Shown here piece by piece: positions 38,791 through 47,565 of a stretch of DNA of 64,000 nt. The stretch is from assembly GCF_016195855.1 (NCBI RefSeq), contig NZ_JACPYU010000020.1, positions 1-64,000 on the forward strand, written 5' to 3'. A program made the position numbers and the translations under genes. The stretch's first letter is position 1, and each line of letters starts with the position of its first letter. Source of the stretch: Aquabacterium sp. Lineage in GTDB: Bacteria; Pseudomonadota; Gammaproteobacteria; Burkholderiales; Burkholderiaceae_C. The notes below the pieces were generated by a model. The model saw only the letters and a list, made by a program, of their open reading frames with translations, made no database searches and was not told the origin of the DNA.

Positions 38791-39413
38791 AAACCCGGCC
38801 CCCCACCCCGCTGACACCAGCGCAACGCGAAGCCCTTGAGGCACGCTTTGCTCTGCGTCTGAGCGCGCGCCTGGAAGAGGGTGCGCAATCTGTTCCATAC
38901 GACATCTCCGAGCGCCTTCGGGTTGCCCGCGAGCAGGCTGTTCGTGCCGGCCGCGAGGCCCGCGTGGCGGCCACTGCCCCCGTGATGGCCCCGGCCCCCA
39001 CGGTGAACGTGAGCGTGGCAGGCCTGAGCACGGCGGGCGCTGGCGGCATGCGCACAGGCCCCGGTTGGAGCGAGAGCCGTTACGCCCGATCCAACGACCA
39101 TGGCCGCCGCCTGGATGACAGCCCGCCCTCCTGGGGCTGGCGCATCGCCTCGACCTTGCCCGTGATCGCCCTGGTTGCCGGCCTGTGGGGCATCCACCAG
39201 TACTACAAGCACGAACAGGTACAGGCCGCCACCGACGTGGACATGGCCTTGCTGACAGACGATCTGCCACCGAACGCCTACGCTGACCCCGGCTTTGCCG
39301 AGTTCCTGCGCACCGACACCGGGCCGACGGTGCGCCCGATCGACGAAACGGCGCCCGAAGCATCCGGCGACCTGCAAACCACCGAAACCGCGCCCGCCTC
39401 CACCACGCCCTGA
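38787..39413 (+). CDS. DUF3619 protein, probable membrane anti-sigma factor
   Basis: 208 residues. GTG start overlaps the sigma-factor stop (GTGA). The cytoplasmic N-terminus (about 120 residues, with an Arg/Glu-rich helical part to residue 50) is followed by one membrane helix near residues 125-142 (IASTLPVIALVAGLWGI) and a short acidic periplasmic tail. This topology and the coupling suggest it holds the ECF sigma factor at the membrane. DUF3619 has no proven function, so the role is inference. Confidence 0.75.
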   Translation: MKTRPPTPLTPAQREALEARFALRLSARLEEGAQSVPYDISERLRVAREQAVRAGREARVAATAPVMAPAPTVNVSVAGLSTAGAGGMRTGPGWSESRYARSNDHGRRLDDSPPSWGWRIASTLPVIALVAGLWGIHQYYKHEQVQAATDVDMALLTDDLPPNAYADPGFAEFLRTDTGPTVRPIDETAPEASGDLQTTETAPASTTP

Positions 39414-39425
39414 CCCCTGGCTTCC

Positions 39426-40265
39426 ATGAAGTTGACCCCAGCCTTGCTCCGCACCCTGCCCCTGGCCCTGATGGCTACCGGCATGCTGTGGCTTGCCCAT
39501 GCACCCGCCCAGGCGGATGCCGTGGTGCGCAAGGCCAGCGCCAACAGCGTGGTGGAAGTCGACACCCCGACAGAGTGGCGTGAACTGACGCCAGCGCAGA
39601 AGAAGGTGCTCACGCCGCTGGAGCGCCATTGGTCCAGCATGGACGACGCGGGGCGAGACAAGTGGATCAATGTGGCCAACCGCTTCAGCAAACTCTCGCC
39701 TGCCGAGCAGCAGCGCGTTCAGGAACGCATGACGCAGTGGTCCAAGCTGCAGCCTCAGGAGCGCGGCGAAGCGCGCTTGCGTTTCCAGCAAACACGCCAG
39801 TTGACCGCCGACGAGCGCCAGCAAAAATGGGCCGCCTACCAGGCCCTGCCTGCGCAAGACCGGCAGGATCTGGTCCAGCAAGCCAAACGCAAGGCCAAGC
39901 CCGTTTTCCTGGCTGACAACATGGTGGGCCCGCGCGAGGCCCGTCAGGCTTACGCCAACAAGCGCAATCTGGCTCAGGCGGCATCGGACAAAAAGTCCAA
40001 CGTGGTGCCCAATGCCATGAGCTCGACCGCGCCTTCCCAGACCGTGGTCAGCCCAACCATGGTCAAGGCCGGCTCCGGCGCCACGACCAGCCTGGTCACC
40101 CAGCGCCCCACGCCGCCCCTGCATCAGCACACTGGCTTGACCAAGATCACCGCATCGAAGGGCTTCGTGGACCCGGTCACCTTGTTGCCCAAGAAGGGCG
40201 CCCAGAGTGCGGCCATGGCCTCGCTGCCGGCAACCGCGACGACAGATCAGACGCAACGGCGCTGA
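39426..40265 (+). CDS. Exported DUF3106 protein
   Basis: 279 residues: signal peptide (cleavage near AQA-DAV), then repeated helical motifs of the DUF3106 type: WRELTPAQKKVLTPLERHWSSM, WINVANRFSKLSPAEQQRVQERM, WSKLQPQERGEARLRFQ, each spaced by about 20 residues. The C-terminal 110 residues are Ser/Thr/Pro/Ala-rich and probably disordered. It resembles periplasmic Spy/CpxP-like helical sensors in composition. It follows DUF3619 by 12 bp and may be part of an envelope-stress module with the sigma factor. Confidence 0.82.
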   Translation: MKLTPALLRTLPLALMATGMLWLAHAPAQADAVVRKASANSVVEVDTPTEWRELTPAQKKVLTPLERHWSSMDDAGRDKWINVANRFSKLSPAEQQRVQERMTQWSKLQPQERGEARLRFQQTRQLTADERQQKWAAYQALPAQDRQDLVQQAKRKAKPVFLADNMVGPREARQAYANKRNLAQAASDKKSNVVPNAMSSTAPSQTVVSPTMVKAGSGATTSLVTQRPTPPLHQHTGLTKITASKGFVDPVTLLPKKGAQSAAMASLPATATTDQTQRR

Positions 40266-40331
40266 TACCCGGCTGGCATCAGCGCCAAGCTGGTGTATCG
40301 TTCGGCCCTCGTTGATCGCCTTCTTCATCCC

Positions 40332-40877
40332 ATGACGGTTTCCCCCGCTTCGACGCCGGTCGGGCTGAGCACCACTGCCAGCCTGGCGCGAGCCCAAGGC
40401 CCCGCACCCGCGCTGCGACGCCGCCTGGCCGCTTTCGTTTACGAGGGCGTGCTGCTGTTCGGCCTGTTCATGGTGGTGGGCTACATCTACTCCATTGCCA
40501 CCAACCAGCGGCATGCGCTGCACGGCCGCGAAGGCATGATGGCCGCTCAGTTTCTGGCCCTGTCTGCGTATTTCCTGTGGTTCTGGACGCATGGCGGCCA
40601 GACCCTGGCCTTGAAAACCTGGCACATCCGTGTGGTCACGCAGGCCGGCGCGCCCCTGCCACTCAAACAAGCCCTGCAACGCTACCTGGCCTCCTGGCTG
40701 TGGTTCATGCCCGCCTGGGCCGGCGCCTGGCTGGCAGGCTGGCACCAATCCAAGCTGTTGTACGGCGCCATGGGCGTGTGGATCCTGATCTACACCGCGC
40801 TGACCTGGTTGTTGCCCCAGCAGCAGTTCCTGCACGACGTCATCTGCAAGACCCGCCTGATCGATACCCGCGCCTGA
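40332..40877 (+). CDS. RDD-family membrane protein
   Basis: 181 residues with three or four membrane helices. The RDD signature Arg/Asp residues appear in LRRRLAAFVYEG (first helix, where Asp is replaced by Tyr/Glu) and HGGQTLALKTWHIRVV, and the C-terminus has FLHDVICKTRLI. Function unknown; some RDD proteins act in ion or osmotic homeostasis. ATG at 40332, last gene of the sigma/DUF3619/DUF3106/RDD run, an arrangement common in Burkholderiales. Confidence 0.85.
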   Translation: MTVSPASTPVGLSTTASLARAQGPAPALRRRLAAFVYEGVLLFGLFMVVGYIYSIATNQRHALHGREGMMAAQFLALSAYFLWFWTHGGQTLALKTWHIRVVTQAGAPLPLKQALQRYLASWLWFMPAWAGAWLAGWHQSKLLYGAMGVWILIYTALTWLLPQQQFLHDVICKTRLIDTRA

Positions 40878-40962
40878 ACGCTCCCTTAACGCCCCTTTAG
40901 CACCCCCTTAGCGCCCCTCCGAGCGCCCGCCCTCTGAATGCCCGCATTAGGGAAACCTGTCC

Positions 40963-41577
40963 ATGTCACTGTCCTTGTGTGTCTACTGTGGTTCGCGTAA
41001 CGGCCTGGACCCGGCCCATCTGGCCGCAGCCCGCGAGGTCGGGCGGCAAATCGGCCTGCGCGGCTGGCGCCTGGTCTATGGCGGCGGCAGCACGGGCCTG
41101 ATGGGGGCCGTGGCCGATGCAGCGCTGGCCGAAAACGCCCAGGTCATCGGCGTGATCCCGCACCGGCTGATCGAAAAGGAACTGGGCCACGGCGGCGTGA
41201 CCGAGTTGCAGGTCGTTGACAGCATGCACGAGCGCAAGCACAAGATGGCCATGCAGTCGGACGCCTTCATTGCCCTGCCCGGCGGCATCGGCACCATGGA
41301 AGAAATCTTCGAGGTCTGGACCTGGCGCCAGCTGGGTTACCACCGCAAGTCCCTGGGCCTGCTCAACGTGGCCGGCTACTACGACGAGCTGCTGCGCTTC
41401 ATCGACCGCAGCCGCGACAGCGGTTTCCTGTGGCCCGACGTGCAGGAGTTGCTGCTGGTCGACACCGACATCAACGCCCTGCTTGACCGCATCGAAGACG
41501 AATTTGCCTGCCTGAAAGCACAAACGCCGCCGGACCTGGTTCAACCTGGCCCGGGCGGCGTCGCACCGGAAATCTGA
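40963..41577 (+). CDS. LOG-family protein (cytokinin riboside 5'-monophosphate phosphoribohydrolase-like)
   Basis: 204 residues. The Rossmann-like fold has VYGGGSTGLMGAVADAAL and the catalytic ELPGGIGTMEE-type motif, here ALPGGIGTMEEIFE, with MHERKHKM upstream. Bacterial members cleave nucleotide 5'-monophosphates at the N-glycosidic bond; those labelled 'lysine decarboxylase' are misnamed. Standalone gene. Confidence 0.92.
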   Translation: MSLSLCVYCGSRNGLDPAHLAAAREVGRQIGLRGWRLVYGGGSTGLMGAVADAALAENAQVIGVIPHRLIEKELGHGGVTELQVVDSMHERKHKMAMQSDAFIALPGGIGTMEEIFEVWTWRQLGYHRKSLGLLNVAGYYDELLRFIDRSRDSGFLWPDVQELLLVDTDINALLDRIEDEFACLKAQTPPDLVQPGPGGVAPEI

Positions 41578-41649
41578 TCAAGATCACACGCATCGCACCA
41601 TCCATCCAGCGAACACCGCAGATCCGGCTTTGCCGGGCTGCTGGTGTTG

Positions 41650-41676
41650 CCCCCTCGAGGGGGCGCGCGAAGCGCG
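41650..41676. repeat. Comamonadaceae-type intergenic palindrome (REP-like)
   Basis: Perfect palindrome CCCCCTCGAGGGGG (41650-41663) followed by a CGCGC-GAA-GCGCG hairpin and a G-run. Such CCCCCTCRAGGGGG elements with a flanking GCGC hairpin are dispersed between genes in Comamonadaceae. It lies 12 bases past the glnB stop and may serve as its terminator. Confidence 0.6.
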
Positions 41677-41688
41677 TAGGGGGTGGGA

Positions 41689-42048
<360 letters not shown>

Positions 42049-42063
42049 TCAGCGAATCAATGG

Positions 42064-42078
42064 GCGATGCTGCATCGC
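42064..42078. promoter_or_regulatory. Inverted repeat in the nadE-glnB gap
   Basis: GCGATG-CTG-CATCGC, perfect 6-bp arms, 37 bp before the glnB start. Operator or small leader hairpin; no regulator can be assigned. Confidence 0.3.
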
Positions 42079-42150
42079 ATTACAGCTATTTAAGCACGTC
42101 TGAGGGCCGTTCGGCGCATGCCGATCGCGGGAAAAGCAAGCAACGCGGGC

Positions 42151-43860
42151 TCAGGCGCGGAATCGCGAGGTGATGGGATAGCGCCAGTCGCGGCCAAAGG
42201 CGCGGTGCGTGATGCGGATGCCCACTGGCGCCTGCCTGCGCTTGTACTCGTTGATCTTGATGAGACGGGTCACCTTGTCCACGTCGGCACGGTCAAAACC
42301 AGCGGCGATGATCTCCTCGATGGACTGGTCCAGCTCCATGTAGCGCTCCAGGATGGCGTCCAGCACCTCGTACTCGGGCAGGCTGTCCTGGTCCTTCTGG
42401 TCGGGCCGCAACTCGGCCGAGGGGGGGCGCGTGATGATGCGCTCGGGGATAGGCTCCACGTGCCCGGCCTCCAGCGCCTGGGCATTGCGCCAGCGCGACA
42501 AGCGGTAGACCAGCGTCTTGGCCAGGTCCTTGATGACGGCAAAACCACCGGCCATGTCGCCATACAGCGTGCAGTAGCCCGTGGCCATCTCGCTCTTGTT
42601 GCCTGTGGTGAGCACGATGGAGCCGGTCTTGTTGGACAAGGCCATCAACAAGGTGCCGCGGATGCGGGCCTGGATGTTTTCTTCGGTGGTGTCCTCTGCA
42701 CGGCCCACGAACAAGGGCGCCAGGGATTGTTTGAAGTCATCGAACATGGGCGCGATGGCGATCTCGTCATGGCGCACGCCCAGGCGGTCGGCCATGTCGC
42801 GCGCATCGATCCACGAGATATCGGCCGTGTACGGTGAGGGCATCATCACGGTGCGCACCTTGTCGGCGCCGAGTGCGTCTACCGCAATGGCCAGCACCAA
42901 TGCAGAGTCGATGCCACCAGACAGGCCGATGATGGCGCCGGGGAAGCCGTTCTTGCCCACGTAATCGCGCACACCACAAACCAGGGCCGCCCAGATTTCG
43001 GCTTCGGGCGACAAGGCGGGCGCCAAGGTGCCCTTGACCTGCCCACCCGGTTGCAGGCTCACCGCCAGCGTGGCCACTTCAAAGCTGGACGCGCGGGCCG
43101 CCACCTGGCCCTGAGCATCCACAGCGAACGAGGCGCCATCGAACACGACCTCGTCCTGGCCGCCCACCATGTGGGCATACACCAGCGGCAGGCCCAGCTC
43201 CCGGGCACGGTCACCCATGCGGCCTTCGCGCTCGGCACGCTTGCTCGCGTGGAAGGGCGAGGCATTGAGCACCACCAGAGCTTGCGCGCCCTGCGCCACG
43301 GCCGATTGGGCGGGCTCGTCGAACCAGGCGTCTTCGCAGACCAGCAGGCCCACACGCCAGCCCAGCACATCCACCACCACCGGGCCCAGGCCAGCCTCAC
43401 GGCCGCTGACAAAGTAGCGCCGCTCGTCAAAGACCTGGTAATTGGGCAGCTCGCGCTTGGCGTAGCTGGCCACCAGCTGGCCTCCACGGATCAGGCTGGC
43501 TGCGTTCAGGTGGCGAGGGACAGACCACGAACGTGTGCGGACATCGTCGCCGGGGCCGGTGCGGGGATGCCCCAGTACCAGATGCAGATCGGGCAGATCG
43601 GCCAGGCTCTGCGCGATCTGGTTGACGGCATCGTCGCAGGCCGCCATGAAAGCCGGGCGCAGCAGCAGGTCCTCAGGGGGATAACCGCACAAGGCCATTT
43701 CCGGCGTCACCACCAGACGGGCGCCATTCGCGTAGGCTAGGCGGCTGGCGTCGATGATGGCCTGGGCATTGCCCTTGAGGTCACCCACGACGGGATTGAA
43801 TTGCAGCAAGGCCACTTCCAGCGATTGGAGGGGCGTGGCAACAGACGACACAGCGTTCAT
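42151..43860 (-). CDS. nadE: Glutamine-hydrolysing NAD+ synthetase
   Basis: 569 residues. N-terminal nitrilase-type glutaminase (about 15-265) with Glu in VVTPEMALCGYPP, Lys in YAKRELPNYQVFDE and Cys in LLVCEDAWF; C-terminal ammonia-dependent synthetase with the ATP motif GLSGGIDSALV and TGNKSEMATGY. Final step of NAD biosynthesis. The ATG at 43860 overlaps head-to-head with a possible ATG of the divergent acyltransferase. Upstream in-frame codons are unlike the family. Confidence 0.97.
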   Translation of the reverse strand: MNAVSSVATPLQSLEVALLQFNPVVGDLKGNAQAIIDASRLAYANGARLVVTPEMALCGYPPEDLLLRPAFMAACDDAVNQIAQSLADLPDLHLVLGHPRTGPGDDVRTRSWSVPRHLNAASLIRGGQLVASYAKRELPNYQVFDERRYFVSGREAGLGPVVVDVLGWRVGLLVCEDAWFDEPAQSAVAQGAQALVVLNASPFHASKRAEREGRMGDRARELGLPLVYAHMVGGQDEVVFDGASFAVDAQGQVAARASSFEVATLAVSLQPGGQVKGTLAPALSPEAEIWAALVCGVRDYVGKNGFPGAIIGLSGGIDSALVLAIAVDALGADKVRTVMMPSPYTADISWIDARDMADRLGVRHDEIAIAPMFDDFKQSLAPLFVGRAEDTTEENIQARIRGTLLMALSNKTGSIVLTTGNKSEMATGYCTLYGDMAGGFAVIKDLAKTLVYRLSRWRNAQALEAGHVEPIPERIITRPPSAELRPDQKDQDSLPEYEVLDAILERYMELDQSIEEIIAAGFDRADVDKVTRLIKINEYKRRQAPVGIRITHRAFGRDWRYPITSRFRA

Positions 43861-43912
43861 GGACAGATTCGATTCAGTGGGTGCGCAAGGTGAGGCAGGC
43901 GCGCAAGCCAGC

Positions 43913-45118
43913 ATGGTACCGGGCCTGACGGTGCATTGGCATGAGGACCTCGCTCAGATCCCTGCTGGCGCGTGGGATGAACTGGTGTCACCGCTCGATG
44001 GCGGCACGCCATTTCTGCGCATGGCTCTGCTCAAGGCCATGGTTGACAGCGGCAGCGCCTGCGGTGAAACCGGCTGGGCGCCCCTGTTTCTGACCCTGCA
44101 GGACGAGCAAGGGCGCATCGTGGGCGCTTGCCCGCTGTTCCTCAAACGCCACTCTTATGGTGAATACGTGTTCGACTGGGCCTGGGCCGACGCACACGAC
44201 CGGGCGCTCGCCCGCCATGGTCAGCACTACTACCCCAAGCTCCTGAGTGCCGTGCCCTTTTCACCTATCCCGGGGCAACGCCTGTTGACGCACCCTGCTT
44301 TGTCAGCGACGCAACAGCAAGCGGTACGCCAGCACCTGCTGCACGCGCTCGCCGAACGCTGCAAGGCCCAAGGCCTGTCTTCAGCGCATGTGCTGTTTCT
44401 GTCCGAGGCGGAGGCCTCCCTGGCTCGCAAGCAAGGCTGGCTGGTGCGCCAGGGAGTGCAGTTTCACTGGCAAAACCGCAAGCCCGAACCCTTTGCCGAT
44501 TTCGACGACTTCCTGGCCAGCCTGCAGCGGGACAAGCGCAAGAAGATCCAGCAGGAGCGCCGCAAGGTGCGCGATGCAGGCGTGAGCTTCGAGGTGCTGC
44601 AAGGGCCGCAGATCCAGCAGGCCGATTGGGACTTCTTTGCACGCTGCTATGCGCAGACCTATCACGAGCGCGGCCAACAGCCCTATCTGAGCGACCGCTT
44701 CTGGCAACAGGTGGCTGGCGCACTGCCCGATTGCTGGGTGTTGTTCGTGGCCAGCCAGAACGGCCAGCGCATCGCCGCGGCCTTGCTGGCCATCGATCCT
44801 GTCCAGAAAGTGGCCTACGGACGCTACTGGGGCGCCTTGGCCGAAGTGTCCTGCCTGCACTTTGAAGCTTGTTATTACCAACCACTGGCGTGGTGCATCA
44901 CCAACGGCATGCGCCGCTTTGAAGGTGGCGCACAGGGGGAGCACAAGCTGACACGCGGCTTGCTGCCGGTCCACACCTGGTCGGTGCACTGGCTTGAACA
45001 CGAGGGGCTGCGCCATGCAGTGGCAGATTTCCTGATGCGGGAAACGCTGGGCATCGATCAATACAAAACGGAATTAGGCGAACGAAGCCCGTTCAAACCC
45101 GAAGACCAGCGCCCTTGA
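43913..45118 (+). CDS. FemAB-like GNAT acyltransferase (PF04339, COG3146)
   Basis: 401 residues from ATG 43913; ATG at 43859 would add 18 residues and abut the nadE start. Family hallmarks: an N-terminal half with GAWDELVSPLDGGTPFLRMALL, the central Lys/Arg-rich LQRDKRKKIQQERRKVRDAG, and C-terminal GNAT half with RYWGALAEVSCLHFEACYYQ and FEGGAQGEHKLTRGLLPV. Labelled 'peptidoglycan/peptidogalycan biosynthesis' in databases, but the substrate is unproven. Divergent from nadE. Confidence 0.85.
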   Translation: MVPGLTVHWHEDLAQIPAGAWDELVSPLDGGTPFLRMALLKAMVDSGSACGETGWAPLFLTLQDEQGRIVGACPLFLKRHSYGEYVFDWAWADAHDRALARHGQHYYPKLLSAVPFSPIPGQRLLTHPALSATQQQAVRQHLLHALAERCKAQGLSSAHVLFLSEAEASLARKQGWLVRQGVQFHWQNRKPEPFADFDDFLASLQRDKRKKIQQERRKVRDAGVSFEVLQGPQIQQADWDFFARCYAQTYHERGQQPYLSDRFWQQVAGALPDCWVLFVASQNGQRIAAALLAIDPVQKVAYGRYWGALAEVSCLHFEACYYQPLAWCITNGMRRFEGGAQGEHKLTRGLLPVHTWSVHWLEHEGLRHAVADFLMRETLGIDQYKTELGERSPFKPEDQRP

Positions 45119-45171
45119 CGAAGTGCGACACTCACTGGCGAAATGCACCACGTCAGAAATCAGGGCAACAG

Positions 45172-45705
45172 ATGTCGGTCTCGAACAGCCAGGCTTCGGC
45201 CGTTTCCCCTCCCGCCATATTGGACATAGAAGCGTCAGGCTTTGGCCTGGGCAGCTATCCCATCGAGGTCGGGTTTGTGCAACCTTGTGGTCAGGCATGG
45301 TGCAGCCTGGTCAAACCGTTGGACGACTGGCAGCACTGGGATCCCAATGCTGCGGCCGTTCACAACATCACGCGCGACCAGTTGCAGCAACGCGGCCGCA
45401 GCCCACTGGAAATCGTTGACGTGCTCAATGAGCGCCTGCATGGCATGGTGGTGTACACGGACGCCTGGGCGCACGACTACACCTGGCTCAACCGCTTGTA
45501 TGAAGCCGCCGACCGCAGCCCCAGCTTCAAGCTGGAGAGCCTGCGCAGCCTGCTGACTGACAGCGATGCCGCACGCTGGCATGACGTGAAGCGCCGTGTG
45601 GCCTTGAGCACGGGCCTGGTCCGCCACCGGGCCAGTGCCGATGCGCGCCTGCTGCAACAAACCTGGCTGGCCTTGCGCCAGAACGACGGCCGGGCTGCCG
45701 CCTGA
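45172..45705 (+). CDS. DEDDh-type 3'-5' exonuclease-like protein
   Basis: 177 residues. Exo I DIEASGFG, Exo II region YTDAWAHDYTWLNRLYEAA and Exo III HRASADARLLQQTW match the DnaQ-like superfamily acidic ligands (D, E, D, H..D). The small size and stand-alone context resemble RNase T/oligoribonuclease-like or uncharacterised exonuclease-domain proteins. ATG at 45172; the frame continues upstream across the preceding stop. It converges on the kinase gene with seven bases between stops. Confidence 0.78.
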   Translation: MSVSNSQASAVSPPAILDIEASGFGLGSYPIEVGFVQPCGQAWCSLVKPLDDWQHWDPNAAAVHNITRDQLQQRGRSPLEIVDVLNERLHGMVVYTDAWAHDYTWLNRLYEAADRSPSFKLESLRSLLTDSDAARWHDVKRRVALSTGLVRHRASADARLLQQTWLALRQNDGRAAA

Positions 45706-45712
45706 GCCGGCG

Positions 45713-47386
45713 TCAATAGTTGGTGCGCTGGGCAGCTTCCTGCTGCCGCATGCGCTCGCACTCGGGGTGAGCCGTGTAATCAGGCCTGGCGCAGTGGCGC
45801 TTCATGCAGATGGCCAGCATGATGAATGACTTGCCCGCGCAGGCCTTGCGGGGGTTCAAAGCATCACCCGCATCCACATCCCGGTCATCATCCTTGCGCA
45901 AAGCAACGGCCTCCTGGGGGGCCTGGCGACGCGTCCTGGCTTCGCTGGCACCGGCCGCAACCGCGTCGCCCGACGGCTTGCGGGCATCCGTGCGCGAGCC
46001 CGCATCTTGTCGATCGGCCTTTCTTGACTCGGGTGTCAACGCTGCTTTGGGGGCGCCCACACGCTGGGTGGCCGGTGCCGATGCCTCTTGTGGCCGGGCC
46101 TGATGGCTTGTGCGCTGCAACCACCAGACGGCGATCACGCCCAGCAGCACGAGCGCAGCAAAAGCCCATTTCAAGCCATGACGCACACCACCAGGGGCGC
46201 TGGCAGCCACGGCCCGATGCGCCTCATCACGGTGTGGCGCAGGCGACAGGGGCATGGTGACAGGCAAGGGGTCACCACCTTGCGGTGCAGGTGGCCAGCT
46301 TGGCGGCGCATGCAGCTTGCCCGCGGCCGGGATCGTCGTCATATAGGCCTGCGCCTCGATGGCTTTGTGCCCGGGCGAGGTCTCATGGCCCTCCTGGCGT
46401 ACGAGCACCGTTTGAGGGTGGCTGTGCGGATGCTGTTGCGCACGGGCATCCGCCGGTGCGCTGACGATGCCTGACAAGGCTTCACGCCAGGCTGCGATGG
46501 ATTCCGGGCGATCCTGTGGGCGGACGGCCAGCGCCTGGTCAATGGCATTGGCAAAAGACTCGCTGAGGTGGCAGTCGAAACCGCTGGCCAGGCCCGAGCT
46601 CATTTGCCTCAAGGTGGGCAGATCGTCATGCACCGAGCGCGCGGTCGCCGGCATGGGTGGGCGGCCCGTGATACAGAAATGCACCACCGCTGCCAGCGCG
46701 TACAGGTCCGTCCAGGGGCCCTGGCGGATCTGGACCGTTTCAGCGTACTGCTCGATGGGCGCGAAACTGGGCTTGACGATGGCCGTCAGCGTCTGCGAAT
46801 GGTCGCCAATGACTTTGCGGGCGGCGCCCAGATCCAGCAAGACCGGGCGCCCCTTGGCCGGGCCGCTTTCATCGTCCAGCAAGAGAATGTTGTCGGGCGC
46901 GATGTCGCGGTGGAAGACGTTTTCCTTGTGCAGGCACTCCAGGGCCCCCAGCAAAGGCATGATGAGGCGGCGCAACCAGGCCTCGTCGGGCGGGCCGCTC
47001 ATGGCGTGGCGCACTTGTAGCAGGGTTTGGCCCTGGTAGTACGGCATCACCATATAGGCCGTGCCGTGCGCCTCCCAGAAGCGGTAGACCTTCACCAGCG
47101 AGGGGTGATCGAAGCGGGCCAGCAGCCGAGCCTCGTTGATGAACGAGCGCAGGCCCAGGTTGAAAGTCTCGGCGCCAGAGGCCGAGCGCACGACGACGTC
47201 GTTGTCAGGCCCACGCCCGGCCAGTGCGGCGGGCATGTATTCCTTGATGGCCACCAGGCGCTGCAAGGCATGGTCCATCGCCAGATAGACCATGCCAAAG
47301 CCGCCGATACCCAGGATTTTCTGGATCTCGAACTCGCCAAGTCGGGTGCCTGCAGGTAGTGCGTCGTGCTCGGAAATGGTCGGCAT
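45713..47386 (-). CDS. Transmembrane Ser/Thr protein kinase (Hanks type) with Cys-rich periplasmic tail
   Basis: 557 residues. Kinase domain 16-305: glycine loop GIGGFGMVY, Lys in VAIKEYMP, catalytic HRDIAPDN, and DLG instead of DFG (LLDLGAARKV), an accepted variant. A Pro/His-rich linker, one membrane helix near residue 405 (WAFAALVLLGVIAVWWL), and an extracytoplasmic charged tail ending in a four-cysteine motif (C-x10-C-x4-C-x9-C pattern in CAGKSF..ICMKRHC..PEC). The tail resembles that of other Burkholderiales kinases. Divergent from the GGDEF gene; no phosphatase or FHA gene nearby. Confidence 0.9.
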   Translation of the reverse strand: MPTISEHDALPAGTRLGEFEIQKILGIGGFGMVYLAMDHALQRLVAIKEYMPAALAGRGPDNDVVVRSASGAETFNLGLRSFINEARLLARFDHPSLVKVYRFWEAHGTAYMVMPYYQGQTLLQVRHAMSGPPDEAWLRRLIMPLLGALECLHKENVFHRDIAPDNILLLDDESGPAKGRPVLLDLGAARKVIGDHSQTLTAIVKPSFAPIEQYAETVQIRQGPWTDLYALAAVVHFCITGRPPMPATARSVHDDLPTLRQMSSGLASGFDCHLSESFANAIDQALAVRPQDRPESIAAWREALSGIVSAPADARAQQHPHSHPQTVLVRQEGHETSPGHKAIEAQAYMTTIPAAGKLHAPPSWPPAPQGGDPLPVTMPLSPAPHRDEAHRAVAASAPGGVRHGLKWAFAALVLLGVIAVWWLQRTSHQARPQEASAPATQRVGAPKAALTPESRKADRQDAGSRTDARKPSGDAVAAGASEARTRRQAPQEAVALRKDDDRDVDAGDALNPRKACAGKSFIMLAICMKRHCARPDYTAHPECERMRQQEAAQRTNY

Positions 47387-47565
47387 GGAACGGGTGGTGT
47401 GGCCACCCGATTCGCCGGCAGCCCTCTCAACACACGGTGTCGTTGATGCAGTGCGGGCAGCTTAACGCAGGCTGGGCATCCCACGTATCGGAAAACATCC
47501 CCTCAAGCTGCGCATACATCATCCGAAAACCGGGAAGCTGTTATTTATTTGCAGTCGGGGTGTCC

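Noticed and set aside
38766..40835. 689-codon minus-strand open frame opposite DUF3619, DUF3106 and RDD genes
   Set aside because: Covers three conserved genes on the plus strand; Gly/Gln/His-rich antisense artefact.
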